From: Methanomicrobium sp. W14 | GTDB lineage: Archaea > Halobacteriota > Methanomicrobia > Methanomicrobiales > Methanomicrobiaceae | Direction of reading: 5' to 3' | Length of the DNA stretch: 64,000 nt | Assembly: GCF_017875315.1 (NCBI RefSeq) | Contig: NZ_JAGGMM010000003.1 | Location: 554,851 to 618,850, forward strand | Shown: piece after piece, positions 1 to 9,456 of the stretch | Layout of the letters: each line of letters begins with the position of its first letter | How positions within the stretch are numbered: position 1 is the first letter of the stretch | Position numbers and translations under genes: made by a program | Notes under the pieces: generated by a model | What the model was told of the DNA's origin: nothing | The model's database searches: none | The model's input: only the letters and a program-made list of their open reading frames with translations

Positions 1-4
1 ACAC

Positions 5-205
5 ATGGAAACTAAAACTCTGAATGAAATCAGGATCCTTGGATTTGAAGTATTAGTAAAAAATCTTGGACCTGCAGATGCAGTAAGATTTATTCAGAGT
101 TATTCGCACGGCAGCGGAGATTACACTAAAAACCGTAAACAATGGCTTGAAACAGATTTCGATAGAATTGTTGAAGGAATAACAGAGAAAAGAGAAAAAA
201 ATTAA
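5..205 (+). CDS. Short conserved protein, function unknown
   Basis: A 66-residue soluble, charged protein starting at ATG 5. It has no membrane segment and no cysteines. The residues LGPADAVRFIQSY followed by GSGDYT and a KQWLE segment look like those of short archaeal and bacterial proteins that often sit beside toxin-like genes, but I cannot name the family with confidence. Any upstream partner would lie outside the window. The sequence after the stop is AT-rich and non-coding. The gene is probably real because its residue pattern is coherent and the frame ends cleanly at TAA. An antitoxin-like role is only a guess. Confidence 0.6.
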   Translation: METKTLNEIRILGFEVLVKNLGPADAVRFIQSYSHGSGDYTKNRKQWLETDFDRIVEGITEKREKN

Positions 206-891
206 TTGAGAATTTCTATAAACTCCTCCTCAAACACAGATAGTTTATTTTGTCAGATCGAACACTAACTCTTTAGTAAATTCACCAATTTTGAGATTAA
301 AAGCGAATCTAAATATATTGCCGATCCGGAATATAGCCGAGAATGGCATTGTCTCTCTGATCCCTAACCTGAAAGGGCAGATTTTAATGACAGAACCTCA
401 ATCAGACAAATTTTAATAAAAGTGAGATCGTCTATCTGGACAAGGGAACAACTGGAAGCTGAATGAAAAGTATATAATGTTACCATGAAACAGATAACTT
501 GAAGTCATCATAGAAGTACCACTGAGAAACTTCGTAATAAGGGAATAAGCAGGAAGAGATACAAAATGGAAAGGCCATTTGTTGTGATTAAAACAGTTCT
601 CAAGTTAAGGTACAGTTTAAAGTAACAGAACTGAAAAATAGTCAGGATTCTGAAAGAATAAATCAAAAAGAACAGACATTCTTACCCCTTATACTGCCGG
701 TAATCTTTCAGAAAGCTGTAAAAATTGCTCAATAATTAAAGGCTGATTAGTTCCCGCAAATTATTCAGGATAGAATAGCGCATAATCTTCATAACATAAG
801 ATCATGCTATATAAAATAATATATACCGGCAATAAGTCTGGCCTCTCCTATTATAGTCCGCTGACAAAATATATATGAAGGCAGAAAAAGC
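206..891. other. Intergenic region, mostly decayed sequence
   Basis: This stretch of nearly 700 bases has no intact gene. It is AT-rich, with stop codons in all frames. A possible transposase remnant lies at 551-625. A TATA-like CTATATAAAA at about 808-817 lies some 75 bases before the permease gene at 892 and is a candidate promoter for it. Confidence 0.5.
551..625 (+). pseudogene. Possible transposase C-terminal remnant
   Basis: One frame reads RKRYKMERPFVVIKTVLK before a stop. This resembles the segment E(R/H)PFG-IK found near the C-terminus of many IS1182-like DDE transposases. The surrounding frames are broken and no terminal repeats are visible. The match is short, so this is a suggestion only. 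Confidence 0.25.
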
Positions 892-1809
892 ATGGAGTTT
901 TTGGTAGTAGTAAACAGCATAGTAGTCCTGTTTATACTTATGGGAGTTGGGTATGTCTCTTTCAAGACGAAAATTGTCGACAGGAGCGGTGCAAAGGGGC
1001 TCTCGTCGTTTCTTGTAAACATAACTCTCCCGTGCCTTGTAATAACATCAATGCAGATCCCGATAAACGAGGAAATATTTGACAAAACAATGGAAATTCT
1101 GCTTATAGCAGGGATTTATTATTTGATCTCATTCGCATTCGCCTTTGTAGTTCCCAGACTCCTTGTAAAAAGCGACCTGGAAAGGGGGGTATACAGCTTT
1201 ATGCTCGTTTTTTCAAACCTCGGGTTTATGGGCATACCGGTCTCGGTTGCAATGTTCGGGCAGGGTGCCGCGTTTTATGCATCACTTTTTATGCTGCCGT
1301 TCGGGCTTTTAGTCTTTTCAATTGGTATCCTCATGCTAAGACCTGATATGGGCCACTACTTCGACATAAAACTCTTCATCAACCCCGGAATTATTTCATC
1401 GCTTTTGGGACTTCTCCTCTTCTTTGCAGGCTGGACAATACCCGAGCCGTTCTACGACGTCGTGGAAACGCTCGGAAACCTGACGACACCGCTTGCAATG
1501 GTCGTCGTCGGGGCCCTTCTTGCGACAATGCCGTTTAAGGAGATGTTTTCCGACTATCACATATACGTAATGTCAGCATTCCGCCTTATTGGAATTCCCC
1601 TTGCACTCTTCGCAGTGCTTGCACCATTCGTAAGCGACCCTATGATTCTCGGAATACCTGTAATACTTGCTGCGATGCCTGTTGCGGCAAACGGTGTCCT
1701 GCTTGCAGAAGAATATAACGTAGACTCAAACGCCGCCTCAAAAGGCGTATTCATATCAACACTCCTGTGCGTCGCAACAATTCCCCTGATAGGACTGTTC
1801 CTTCTGTAA
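892..1809 (+). CDS. AEC-family transporter (auxin efflux carrier / malate permease type)
   Basis: A 305-residue integral membrane protein, the usual length for the AEC family, with about ten hydrophobic segments spread over its length. It begins with MEFLVVVNSIVVLFILMGVGY and carries the family-typical NITLPCLVITSM early on, LVFSNLGFMGIPVSVAMFG near residue 110, and a C-terminal half with PVAANGVLLAEEY. Such proteins export or exchange organic acids or amino acids at the cytoplasmic membrane. The substrate cannot be told from sequence. The gene stands alone: upstream is decayed DNA and downstream is a convergent exporter gene. A candidate TATA box lies near 808-817. Confidence 0.85.
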   Translation: MEFLVVVNSIVVLFILMGVGYVSFKTKIVDRSGAKGLSSFLVNITLPCLVITSMQIPINEEIFDKTMEILLIAGIYYLISFAFAFVVPRLLVKSDLERGVYSFMLVFSNLGFMGIPVSVAMFGQGAAFYASLFMLPFGLLVFSIGILMLRPDMGHYFDIKLFINPGIISSLLGLLLFFAGWTIPEPFYDVVETLGNLTTPLAMVVVGALLATMPFKEMFSDYHIYVMSAFRLIGIPLALFAVLAPFVSDPMILGIPVILAAMPVAANGVLLAEEYNVDSNAASKGVFISTLLCVATIPLIGLFLL

Positions 1810-1825
1810 AAAATAAAAAAAAGAA

Positions 1826-1842
1826 CCTGTGCAAAAAACAGG
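1826..1842 (+). terminator. Possible weak terminator after the AEC gene
   Basis: CCTGT, a loop of seven bases (GCAAAAA), then ACAGG forms a 5-bp hairpin just after the permease stop, in an A-rich region between convergent genes. Archaeal terminators mainly need T-runs, so this is weak. Confidence 0.2.
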
Positions 1843-1918
1843 ATAAACATAAACCTGAACAAAAATACAAATTTTTTTCAAATTATTAAAAAAAATAAAA
1901 AAGAATTTTCCTTAAAAT

Positions 1919-4258
1919 TTACAGGTCTGTCACATCCGGTTCAGATCCGGACCTTTTCACCTCATTGCAGCCGTTTTTGCGTCTTCTATTCTCCATATAT
2001 GCACTGAAGCTTTCAAATATTGAAATTACGGCAGGCATAACCATAATAGCACCGATAAGAGAAAATCCTACGGTTATAACGGTGACAAGCCCGAAATTCT
2101 GTATTATAGGTGACGTGGACAGAAGAAGGGCCGAAAACCCGAACACTGTCGTAAGTCCGGATACGGATATTGCAGTCCCTATCTTCTGGATTGCAACCTG
2201 AATCGATGAAATCATATCGTTTCCCTTCTCCTTTTCCTCCTGGTACCTCTCCATGATAAGGATAGTATACTCAGATGCAACACCGATTGTCATTGCTCCA
2301 AGTGTTGCCGTGAGAAGCGAATATGTAAGGCCGAGAGAATACATAATAAGCCCGTTCCACCCGACAATCATTATAATAGGGACAAGCGGGGATACGGCCG
2401 AAAACTTCCTGTAGACAAGCAGCAGAAAGACGAATATCAGAGCAAACCCGAGATACGTCATAGGGTTTTTAAGGTCGCTTATACTGTTGATAAGATCTGT
2501 GAACATGTATGTTGAGCCCGTATACGCTGCAGTCATACCGGGGTGCTGCCCGTACCAGTCAAGGTCTTTTTTCATGTCCTCAACAAGCTCCTGTGCAGCC
2601 GGAATGGATATATCCTCCATTGAAAATTCGATTACCGTCTCGGTATTCCCGTTTACGTACTTATCTTTGTAGCTGTCCGGGATTAATGCCCATACCCTTT
2701 TGATATCAGCCTCGTTTGCCGGGATAGCACCGTTATTGTAAAGTTTGAAATACGTGGCTATACTTGTCGCACCAGTCAGATCATTTTGCTTTTCAAGCTC
2801 ATAATCGCTGAACTCATCAATCCATTTAAGAGTTTCAGGGTCAACTATGGAATCAGCCTTAATGTATGCCGTAATAGTATCGGTTGAGCCGATGACACTT
2901 GTAAGCTTGTTCATCGAGATCATCGCCGGCATGTCCTGCGAGACCATCGAGTCCTCATCGGTATCGATGATTACAAGCCCGTCAAGCTGCATCCCGACAA
3001 CTGCAAGCATGGCAAAAATAAGAATTAACGGGACAGGGTGTTTTGCAATCTTTCCTGCAATACTCCCCAGGAAAATGTCGTATCTCCCCATTAAAGGAAC
3101 TTTACGGCTGCTTTTGCCTTCAATTAAAATATCATCAGGATGGTTTCTGCCATCAGGCCCCCCGTGCAACCCGTTTTTGGGTTTGTATTTTACTATAATA
3201 GAAAAAGTCGGGACAATCACCATTGCACAGACGTAGCAGCACATAATTCCCACTATGCAGATTGTCCCGAAGTCCGCAACCATAGGAGACGGGGCAAGAA
3301 GAGACAGCGCGACAAAACCAAGTGACGTTGCAGTCATGGCAAGGAGAATTGCAGGCCCCGAACTCGTAATTGTCGTGAAAACAGCATCTTTCATTGTTTT
3401 TTTTCGTATCTCCTCGTCAAACCTGGACTGAAACTGGATGGCATAATCTATTCCTATTCCTATAAGGACCGGAAACGCCGCAACAACAACCGAACTTATC
3501 GAAATCCCGGCAAAACCCATAACACCGAATGTCAGCACAATCCCGCAGAACACGATAAAGACCGGAAGCATTCTGTACCTGACATGACCGAACAGAAACA
3601 CCATCGCAACGATCATCAGGACCATTGCAAGGCCTATTAAAGTGGTCATGTTGGACATTATGTCAGATTTCATATCAACCGCAAAAGCAGGATTTCCGGT
3701 TGCTGTCACGCTGATTCCTGCCGGAGGATTCGAAAAGGATATGACACTGTCAAGATTTGACACGACACCGTCCTTTGAGTCCTCGGAAAGACCCGTCTCA
3801 AGGGGAATACTCACAAGAGTCATCGTCTTTGACGGGAGAAGAAGTTCAAGATAATCAGAAGAGACTGAATTTAAGGCTTTATCAATATCAGCCTTGTTCT
3901 GGGGGAGTACTCCGCCGTTTGCCGATTTTAGAAAGTCAACAAGACCTGTCACGCTTGAAACGTATTTCTGGTCCCTGATACTGCCTTCAAGCGTATCAAG
4001 ATATTTCAGCACATCAGGCGTCGTTACGTCTGCACCTTCTATCAGAAGAATCTCCGAGTCAGACCCGAATGTATCGGTATAATGGACCAGAAGAGAGCCC
4101 ACGGGTTTATCAGTATAAAGATAGGTGTCCGTGCCGGTCTTCATACTGGTCATCGAGGCCCCGTACATCGCAATAATTATTACTGCAACGACAAGGCCGG
4201 CAATTAAAAATGGTTTTCGGTTAATCGCTTCTGCTATATATTCATACGGTGATCTCAA
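1919..4258 (-). CDS. RND superfamily exporter, HAE3/MMPL type (copy 1)
   Basis: A 779-residue membrane protein in two homologous halves. Each half has one N-terminal membrane helix, a large extracytoplasmic loop and a block of about five further helices (around residues 205-360 and 600-750). The first half has the GIGIDYAIQFQSRFDEE stretch and the second the equivalent VASEYTILIMERYQEE, as in archaeal HAE3 and MMPL proteins. These export hydrophobic compounds, lipids or hopanoid-like molecules using the ion gradient. The start is TTG at 4256-4258, ten bases from a strong GGAGG (minus strand, 4269-4273). Its neighbour at 4572-6950 is a close paralogue. The substrate is unknown. Confidence 0.85.
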   Translation of the reverse strand: MRSPYEYIAEAINRKPFLIAGLVVAVIIIAMYGASMTSMKTGTDTYLYTDKPVGSLLVHYTDTFGSDSEILLIEGADVTTPDVLKYLDTLEGSIRDQKYVSSVTGLVDFLKSANGGVLPQNKADIDKALNSVSSDYLELLLPSKTMTLVSIPLETGLSEDSKDGVVSNLDSVISFSNPPAGISVTATGNPAFAVDMKSDIMSNMTTLIGLAMVLMIVAMVFLFGHVRYRMLPVFIVFCGIVLTFGVMGFAGISISSVVVAAFPVLIGIGIDYAIQFQSRFDEEIRKKTMKDAVFTTITSSGPAILLAMTATSLGFVALSLLAPSPMVADFGTICIVGIMCCYVCAMVIVPTFSIIVKYKPKNGLHGGPDGRNHPDDILIEGKSSRKVPLMGRYDIFLGSIAGKIAKHPVPLILIFAMLAVVGMQLDGLVIIDTDEDSMVSQDMPAMISMNKLTSVIGSTDTITAYIKADSIVDPETLKWIDEFSDYELEKQNDLTGATSIATYFKLYNNGAIPANEADIKRVWALIPDSYKDKYVNGNTETVIEFSMEDISIPAAQELVEDMKKDLDWYGQHPGMTAAYTGSTYMFTDLINSISDLKNPMTYLGFALIFVFLLLVYRKFSAVSPLVPIIMIVGWNGLIMYSLGLTYSLLTATLGAMTIGVASEYTILIMERYQEEKEKGNDMISSIQVAIQKIGTAISVSGLTTVFGFSALLLSTSPIIQNFGLVTVITVGFSLIGAIMVMPAVISIFESFSAYMENRRRKNGCNEVKRSGSEPDVTDL

Positions 4259-4571
4259 GGTGACCTTTCCTCCTGCCTGGCAAATAAGATACTATTATTT
4301 ATATTTTCAGATCCTCTTAAAAGTCCTGTCTTTAGAAATTCGTTTTTATCAGGAAAATAATTACCCTCATAAAATTCTATCATAAAAAGCAGGTGTAACT
4401 ATTTTTAATTTTTTTAAATACATAAAAACGAACACAACTACCTAAAAATTCCCGTAATTTTTTTACAAAATTTTCAAGGAAAAAAGGCATTAATACAGGG
4501 GACAAAAACCGTAAAAACACGGACTCAATGCATGAGAACTTAAAGTTATAACAAAAATATAAAAATAGTAT
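4259..4571 (-). promoter_or_regulatory. Intergenic region with promoter for exporter copy 1
   Basis: No gene is present. On the minus strand a TATA-like AAATATAAATAATAG (4291-4305) and a GGAGG Shine-Dalgarno (4269-4273) precede the TTG start at 4258. Copy 1 therefore probably has its own promoter even though it follows copy 2 in the same direction. The rest is AT-rich without visible structure. Confidence 0.45.
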
Positions 4572-6950
4572 TTAAATTTTTAAAAGCTCTGTGAACCTTG
4601 CCAGGACTCCTGCATCTCTCTTATTCTGCTTTGGACATCCTGCAGAGCGTGTGCGCTTTCTTTCTTCCATAAAGTCGCCGATAGACTCAAAGACGGAAAT
4701 CGCGGCAGGCATAACAATAATTGCACCAAGAATCGAGAACCCTACAGCTATTACAGTAACTATTCCGAAGTTCTGGATAATCGGTGACGTTGACAAGGTA
4801 AGTGCAGAGAAACCGCAGACTGTTGCAAGACCTGACACTGAAATTGCCGCACCGATTTTCTGCACTGACATCTGGATTGCAGTTACCGTATCAAGACCCT
4901 TCTTTTTCTCCTCAAGGTACCTCTCCATCATGACAATCGTGTACTCAGATGCGATACCAATGGTCATTGCCCCCAGACATGCCGTTAAAAGCGAGTATGT
5001 AAGACCAAGGGAATACATGATAAACCCGTTCCATCCCACAATCATTATAATAGGGACAAGCGGCGTGATTGCGGAGAACTTCCTGTATAACAGTATCAAA
5101 AGCGCAAGTATAAGCGCAAACCCGAGATATGTCATCGGGTCCTTGGTCTCTTTGATTCCATTGATAAGGTCTGTAAACATAACCATCTGCCCGGTATACG
5201 TCGCAGTCATACCCGGGTGCTGCTTGTACCAGTCCAGGTCGTCCTGCATATCAGCAATAAGCGCCTGTGTTGCCGGAATCGAGATGTCTTTCATCGAAAA
5301 CTCAATAACGGCCTCGGTATCACCGTCCACATATTTGTCGCGTATACTTTCCGGAATAGTGCCCCAGACTCTTTCTATATCAGACTTTTCTGTAGGGAGG
5401 ACTCCTTTATTGTACTGTTTAAGATATGTTGCAATGCTTGTGACACCCGTAAGGTCGCTCTGTTTTCCAAGCGCGTACTCACCGAAATCATACATCCACT
5501 GCAAAGTTTCAGGGTCTTCTATTGAATCAGCCTTAATATATGTTGTAATTGTATTCGTGGACCCGATAACGCTCCCGAGCTTGTCCATCGAAACCTTTGC
5601 GGGCATGTCCTGGGGAACCATCGAATCCTCATCGGTATCGATGATTACAAGTCCGTCAAGCTGGATTCCGACAACCGCTACCATCATAAGGACGAGGAGA
5701 ACCGGAATAGGATGTTTTGCTATTTTACCCGCAAGCTTTCCTATTGCAACATCATACCTCTCCATAAAGGAGCCCTTTGTCCCGGGTTTCACCACAGGCG
5801 GTTCTTCGCAGCCCTTCCAATCAAGCTGGCATGACTGTGCACTGTCAACAGGATTCAGACCCCCGGTCTTGGGCTTATATTTCACAATAGTCGCAAATGT
5901 CGGAATTATTACCATTGCCGAGATATAACAGCAGACAATTCCTATGATGCACGTCGTTCCAAAACCCGAAATCATCGGCGAAGGTGCGAGAATGGACAGT
6001 GCCACAAAACCAAGTGCAGTTGCAAGCATGGCAAAAAATATTGCGGGGCCGGAGTTGGTGATTGTGGTAAATACCGCCTCCTTCATTGAAGACACCTTTA
6101 TCTCTTCGTCAAACCTGGACTGGAACTGGATTGCATAATCAACCCCTATCCCTATAAGTACAGGAAACGCTGCAACTACGATTGTTGTTATATGTATCCC
6201 TGCAAATCCCATTACTCCGAATGTAGTGACAATCCCACAGAATACTATAAAGACCGGAAGAAGCCTGTACCTTACATGGCCGAACAGGAAAAACATTGCA
6301 ATGACCATGAAAATCATTGCGAGACCAATGAGAGTCCCCATGCTTTTCTGCATATCGTCCTTCATTTCAACGGAAAACGCCGGGCTTCCGGTTGCAGTAA
6401 CAGTTATTCCTGCAGGTGTGCCCGAAAATTGAATGACGCTGTCGACATTGTCAACAATCCCGTCTTTTGATTCATCGGAAAGACCCGTATCAAGAGGAAT
6501 ACTTACAAGAGTCATCGTCTTTGACGGGAGAAGCAAATCCAGGGTGTCCGAAGGCACAGAGTTCAGGACAGTCTCAATATCCGCTTCGTTCTGTGGGATG
6601 GTCCCGCCGTTCGCTGATTTGATAAGGTCTACAAGACCTGTCGCGCCCGACACGTACCTCGTGTTTCTCAGATCTCCCTCCAGACTGTCAAGATAGTTCA
6701 AAACATCAGGCGTTATTACGTCCTGCCCTTCAACTATCAGGACAACCATATCTGACCCAAACGTATCAGTATAATGGGTAAGAAGGGAACCTACAGGCCT
6801 GTCAGTAAAAAGATAGGTCTTGGTTCCTGTGGCCATTGTTGTCATCGAGGCGCCATATATCGCCATTATCAATATCGCGGCAATAAGACCTGCAACCACA
6901 AACGGCCTTTTATTAATTGTATTCGCTATCAGTTCAAATATCGATTTCAA
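4572..6950 (-). CDS. RND superfamily exporter, HAE3/MMPL type (copy 2)
   Basis: Paralogue of the 1919-4258 gene, with the same two-half layout and long identical blocks such as LDGLVIIDTDEDSMV before the second half. It also has GIGVDYAIQFQSRFDEE in the first half and GIASEYTIVMMERYLEE in the second. I place the start at TTG 6948-6950 rather than the ATG at 6957-6959. The GGAGG (6960-6964, minus strand) directly abuts that ATG, while it stands nine bases from the TTG, and the paralogue also uses TTG at the equivalent position. It has a longer linker between halves, with several cysteines, than copy 1. It follows the small gene 6990-7433, probably in one transcript. Confidence 0.85.
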   Translation of the reverse strand: MKSIFELIANTINKRPFVVAGLIAAILIMAIYGASMTTMATGTKTYLFTDRPVGSLLTHYTDTFGSDMVVLIVEGQDVITPDVLNYLDSLEGDLRNTRYVSGATGLVDLIKSANGGTIPQNEADIETVLNSVPSDTLDLLLPSKTMTLVSIPLDTGLSDESKDGIVDNVDSVIQFSGTPAGITVTATGSPAFSVEMKDDMQKSMGTLIGLAMIFMVIAMFFLFGHVRYRLLPVFIVFCGIVTTFGVMGFAGIHITTIVVAAFPVLIGIGVDYAIQFQSRFDEEIKVSSMKEAVFTTITNSGPAIFFAMLATALGFVALSILAPSPMISGFGTTCIIGIVCCYISAMVIIPTFATIVKYKPKTGGLNPVDSAQSCQLDWKGCEEPPVVKPGTKGSFMERYDVAIGKLAGKIAKHPIPVLLVLMMVAVVGIQLDGLVIIDTDEDSMVPQDMPAKVSMDKLGSVIGSTNTITTYIKADSIEDPETLQWMYDFGEYALGKQSDLTGVTSIATYLKQYNKGVLPTEKSDIERVWGTIPESIRDKYVDGDTEAVIEFSMKDISIPATQALIADMQDDLDWYKQHPGMTATYTGQMVMFTDLINGIKETKDPMTYLGFALILALLILLYRKFSAITPLVPIIMIVGWNGFIMYSLGLTYSLLTACLGAMTIGIASEYTIVMMERYLEEKKKGLDTVTAIQMSVQKIGAAISVSGLATVCGFSALTLSTSPIIQNFGIVTVIAVGFSILGAIIVMPAAISVFESIGDFMEERKRTRSAGCPKQNKRDAGVLARFTELLKI

Positions 6951-6989
6951 AATTATCATCCTCCTTTTCGAAAGACTTGATTTTTTGGT

Positions 6990-7433
6990 TTATTCTTCAG
7001 GCCTTCCGTGAAAAATACATCCAAAAGTCCCTTTTTTATGATTATACGGACTTTTGCCTGAACAAAACACCGGACTATCCGGATGGATATAGTCAGACAA
7101 TATGTCCTCGGTGATTCTTGCGGCAACCTCAACATCACCGCCATTTAAGGAATCAATACCCAGGGAATCTGCAAAGCTGTACATTCTGTTTCGGTCTTTT
7201 ATATCAAACAGCCCCGTATTCAGATATTCAGGATTATTTACCGCATTGATTATTTTTTTTAAATAATCTGTTGAGATGTAACCTTCATTTGAATATGCAA
7301 GATGCAGAAATTCAGTCAGATGCATGTAAACAGGAGGCGGTGTAAAGCCTGCATCCTCCCAGATTCCTCTTGATTTTAAGCAGGAAACATCCTGGAGAAA
7401 ATGAACGGTGCAGGAATTTCTTTCTTTTTTCAT
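6990..7433 (-). CDS. Uncharacterised protein upstream of the HAE3 exporter
   Basis: About 147 residues from the ATG at 7431-7433 (MKKERNSC). The frame is open further upstream to 7520, but that part is hydrophobic and of different character. I do not recognise a family. The protein is soluble and acidic, with five cysteines (SCTVHF and SCLKS near the start, VFCSGK and TFGCIFH near the end). It ends about 30 bases before the Shine-Dalgarno of exporter copy 2, so the two are probably co-transcribed. TrmB at 7975 is divergent from it. Confidence 0.6.
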   Translation of the reverse strand: MKKERNSCTVHFLQDVSCLKSRGIWEDAGFTPPPVYMHLTEFLHLAYSNEGYISTDYLKKIINAVNNPEYLNTGLFDIKDRNRMYSFADSLGIDSLNGGDVEVAARITEDILSDYIHPDSPVFCSGKSPYNHKKGTFGCIFHGRPEE

Positions 7434-7974
7434 CGCTATAGCCTCATTTTGCCAAAATGTTTTATATTTACTCTTGTACGTTTTCGAAAGAAGAGATATT
7501 AAAGGAAGTACAACCACCAAAGTTTATACAATCTAAAAACGATTATATGAAGCTCTAAAATAATATTGGAGATTACCACCGCATCCTGTAACTGCCCCGG
7601 AGAAAAAAACATCATTTCCTGCATTTTTCCCGGGGGATTTTTTACGGCAATATTCTCCGGCAGCAAAAAAAAGAAATAATCAAAACGGAGAACGAATTCT
7701 TTGCACTTGCACATTTTCAGAATTTATTTAGCGAAAATTTGGAGGACACACAAAATCTATACCGTTTTTTAGTGTTCCGGCACTTTAACAGCACAAACAT
7801 GTGAAAACCAGGCTTTTCATATCTTCAGCTAACCGGGATGATTTCATTTTTTCGCACTTTCTGAAAACTTTTGGGGAGGGTAGGTGCCATGGTTATTTCA
7901 TTGCTTTTTTTTACCGCTTAAATTATATAACAAAGAAACATCTTATTAATTAATTGTAACTATCGGAGTTGCAA
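7434..7974. promoter_or_regulatory. Divergent intergenic region between exporter operon and TrmB gene
   Basis: About 540 bases with no convincing gene. A TATA-like ATTATATAAC at 7921-7930 fits the TrmB gene, and GGAG at 7965-7968 is its Shine-Dalgarno. TTTTTTAGTGTTC at 7764-7776 recurs near 15182 upstream of another gene, which may be chance. TrmB-family regulators often control divergent transporter genes, so operators may lie here, but I see no clear palindrome. Confidence 0.4.
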
Positions 7975-8724
7975 ATGCTTGAAAAAGTCATTTATACACT
8001 AAAAAAGCTGGGTTTTACGGAATATGAAGCGAAGGCATACATATCCCTTGTAGGATTCGGAATGGCAACCGCACGCGAGATACACGAACACAGCGGCGTC
8101 CCGCAGGGAAGAATTTATTCGGTATTAAAGAGTCTTTCAGACAAAAACTACATAGAAATCCAGGAGGGTAACCCGTCATACTATTATGCAGAAAATCCGG
8201 GCGCAGTACTTGGAAAACTTAAAAATGACATGAATGTATCCATAGACAAATCGATAGAATATCTCTCAGAACTCCATCTGGATTCAAAGCCCCCGTCAAC
8301 CATATGGGCCATCCATTCCGAATGGGGAATCAAAAACAGGCTTAAGACATTAATCCAGAACGCAGACAGGGAAATTTTAATTCTTGTTGATGATTACGCC
8401 ATGTTCGCGTGGATAAAACCTGAACTGAAAAAAGTGAAAAAAAAAGTGTATATAGAGATATATGCAAAAAACAAGGCAGATTTTGCCGGAACAAATTTCA
8501 GGGTGTCCGAGTTCAGCGAGAACCTGATAAACTTCGGGCGTAAAGTATCCTCACTTACGGAAAAAACCGAAAACCACCCCAAAAGCACTATGACTCTGAT
8601 TACGGACGAAGTTAACGGATTTTTTGTAGGGAGCAGAAACGGCAAAACCACGAGCGTAATAATCAAACTGCCTCAGCTCACCTACACCCTGAAGGCATTC
8701 ATAAAAATGCTTGACGAAAAATAA
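7975..8724 (+). CDS. TrmB-family transcriptional regulator
   Basis: About 249 residues. Residues 1-70 form the TrmB winged helix (LKKLGFTEYEAKAYISLV, then a recognition-helix region GVPQGRIYSVLKSL). Residues around 105-245 form the C-terminal PLD-like TrmB domain (AIHSEWGIKNRLKTLIQ, ILILVDDY). The ATG at 7975 is preferred over the in-frame TTG at 7969 because GGAG lies seven bases upstream. TrmB proteins sense sugars or other small ligands and repress or activate transporter and metabolic genes. The divergent HAE3 exporter operon is the obvious candidate target, by position only. Confidence 0.85.
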   Translation: MLEKVIYTLKKLGFTEYEAKAYISLVGFGMATAREIHEHSGVPQGRIYSVLKSLSDKNYIEIQEGNPSYYYAENPGAVLGKLKNDMNVSIDKSIEYLSELHLDSKPPSTIWAIHSEWGIKNRLKTLIQNADREILILVDDYAMFAWIKPELKKVKKKVYIEIYAKNKADFAGTNFRVSEFSENLINFGRKVSSLTEKTENHPKSTMTLITDEVNGFFVGSRNGKTTSVIIKLPQLTYTLKAFIKMLDEK

Positions 8725-8739
8725 ATAAAACGCTGACAA

Positions 8740-9339
8740 ATGGAAAAAACAAACAGTTACTGCCCGGTTATTGAAAATATATCATCCCGCATGAAAAAGA
8801 TTTACGGGAAAGGTGAACTTGGACTTTTTCTGGCAGAGGAAGTCCTGAAGTACAATGCTTATGAACTTCAGGTTATATTTTCAAGGTCAAGAGGTGAGAT
8901 AGAAAGGCTTCCCGAAAATTACAGGGACAAATTAAGGCCTTATGCTAGGGAATGGCTTTCGGGGCGGTATCACAGACTAATTCTTTTATACAGGAAAGGA
9001 TTATTCCGCGATAACAATGAGCCGGTTAAATGCCGTGACACATACCTGAAGTACTGCGATATTATACCCAAAGCCTGCTTTGACAACAAAATATACGATT
9101 GCAGGTCCGAAGATGACGAAAAAAATCCTTACTACAACCTTTTTTATTACCTTGTCTGCGCTTTTGCAATGTTTGTGGAGGACGAGCCCGGACACCCTGT
9201 AGGAACACCTTTTCCGGGAGGCTTTGAGGTTGTAAAAGAACATGACGGCTACCTGTGTCCCATAAGAGACAAGGAAGAGGAGATATTATACTCGGTATGC
9301 AATTTCTGTCCCGCAAAACAGGACAAAAGAAACATTTAA
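8740..9339 (+). CDS. DUF2115 family protein (copy 1)
   Basis: A 199-residue protein of the methanogen family DUF2115. The diagnostic C-terminal block is present: GHPVGTPFPGGFEV, then LCPIRDKEEE, then CNFCPAKQ. The conserved cysteines of this block suggest metal binding, but the function is unknown. The gene begins 15 bases after TrmB and may be co-transcribed with it. A second member, sharing the same block, lies at 18919-19701. Confidence 0.8.
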   Translation: MEKTNSYCPVIENISSRMKKIYGKGELGLFLAEEVLKYNAYELQVIFSRSRGEIERLPENYRDKLRPYAREWLSGRYHRLILLYRKGLFRDNNEPVKCRDTYLKYCDIIPKACFDNKIYDCRSEDDEKNPYYNLFYYLVCAFAMFVEDEPGHPVGTPFPGGFEVVKEHDGYLCPIRDKEEEILYSVCNFCPAKQDKRNI

Positions 9340-9456
9340 ACATCACTGCCGATTTCATAGGGGATTACCGGCTGATTGAACCTGCCGGTTGTATCGTCAT
9401 CCCTTCACCATGGAATAATTTATTTTTTTTAGCGGTCATACAATTAAACCGTTAAT

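Noticed and set aside
4591..5928. Long plus-strand open frame of 445 codons
   Set aside because: It lies wholly antisense to the well-supported exporter gene and has an isoleucine- and serine-rich composition typical of a shadow frame.
7499..7714. Minus-strand frame of 71 codons upstream of the exporter operon
   Set aside because: It lies in an AT-rich promoter region, has a phenylalanine- and leucine-rich composition, and no ribosome-binding site.
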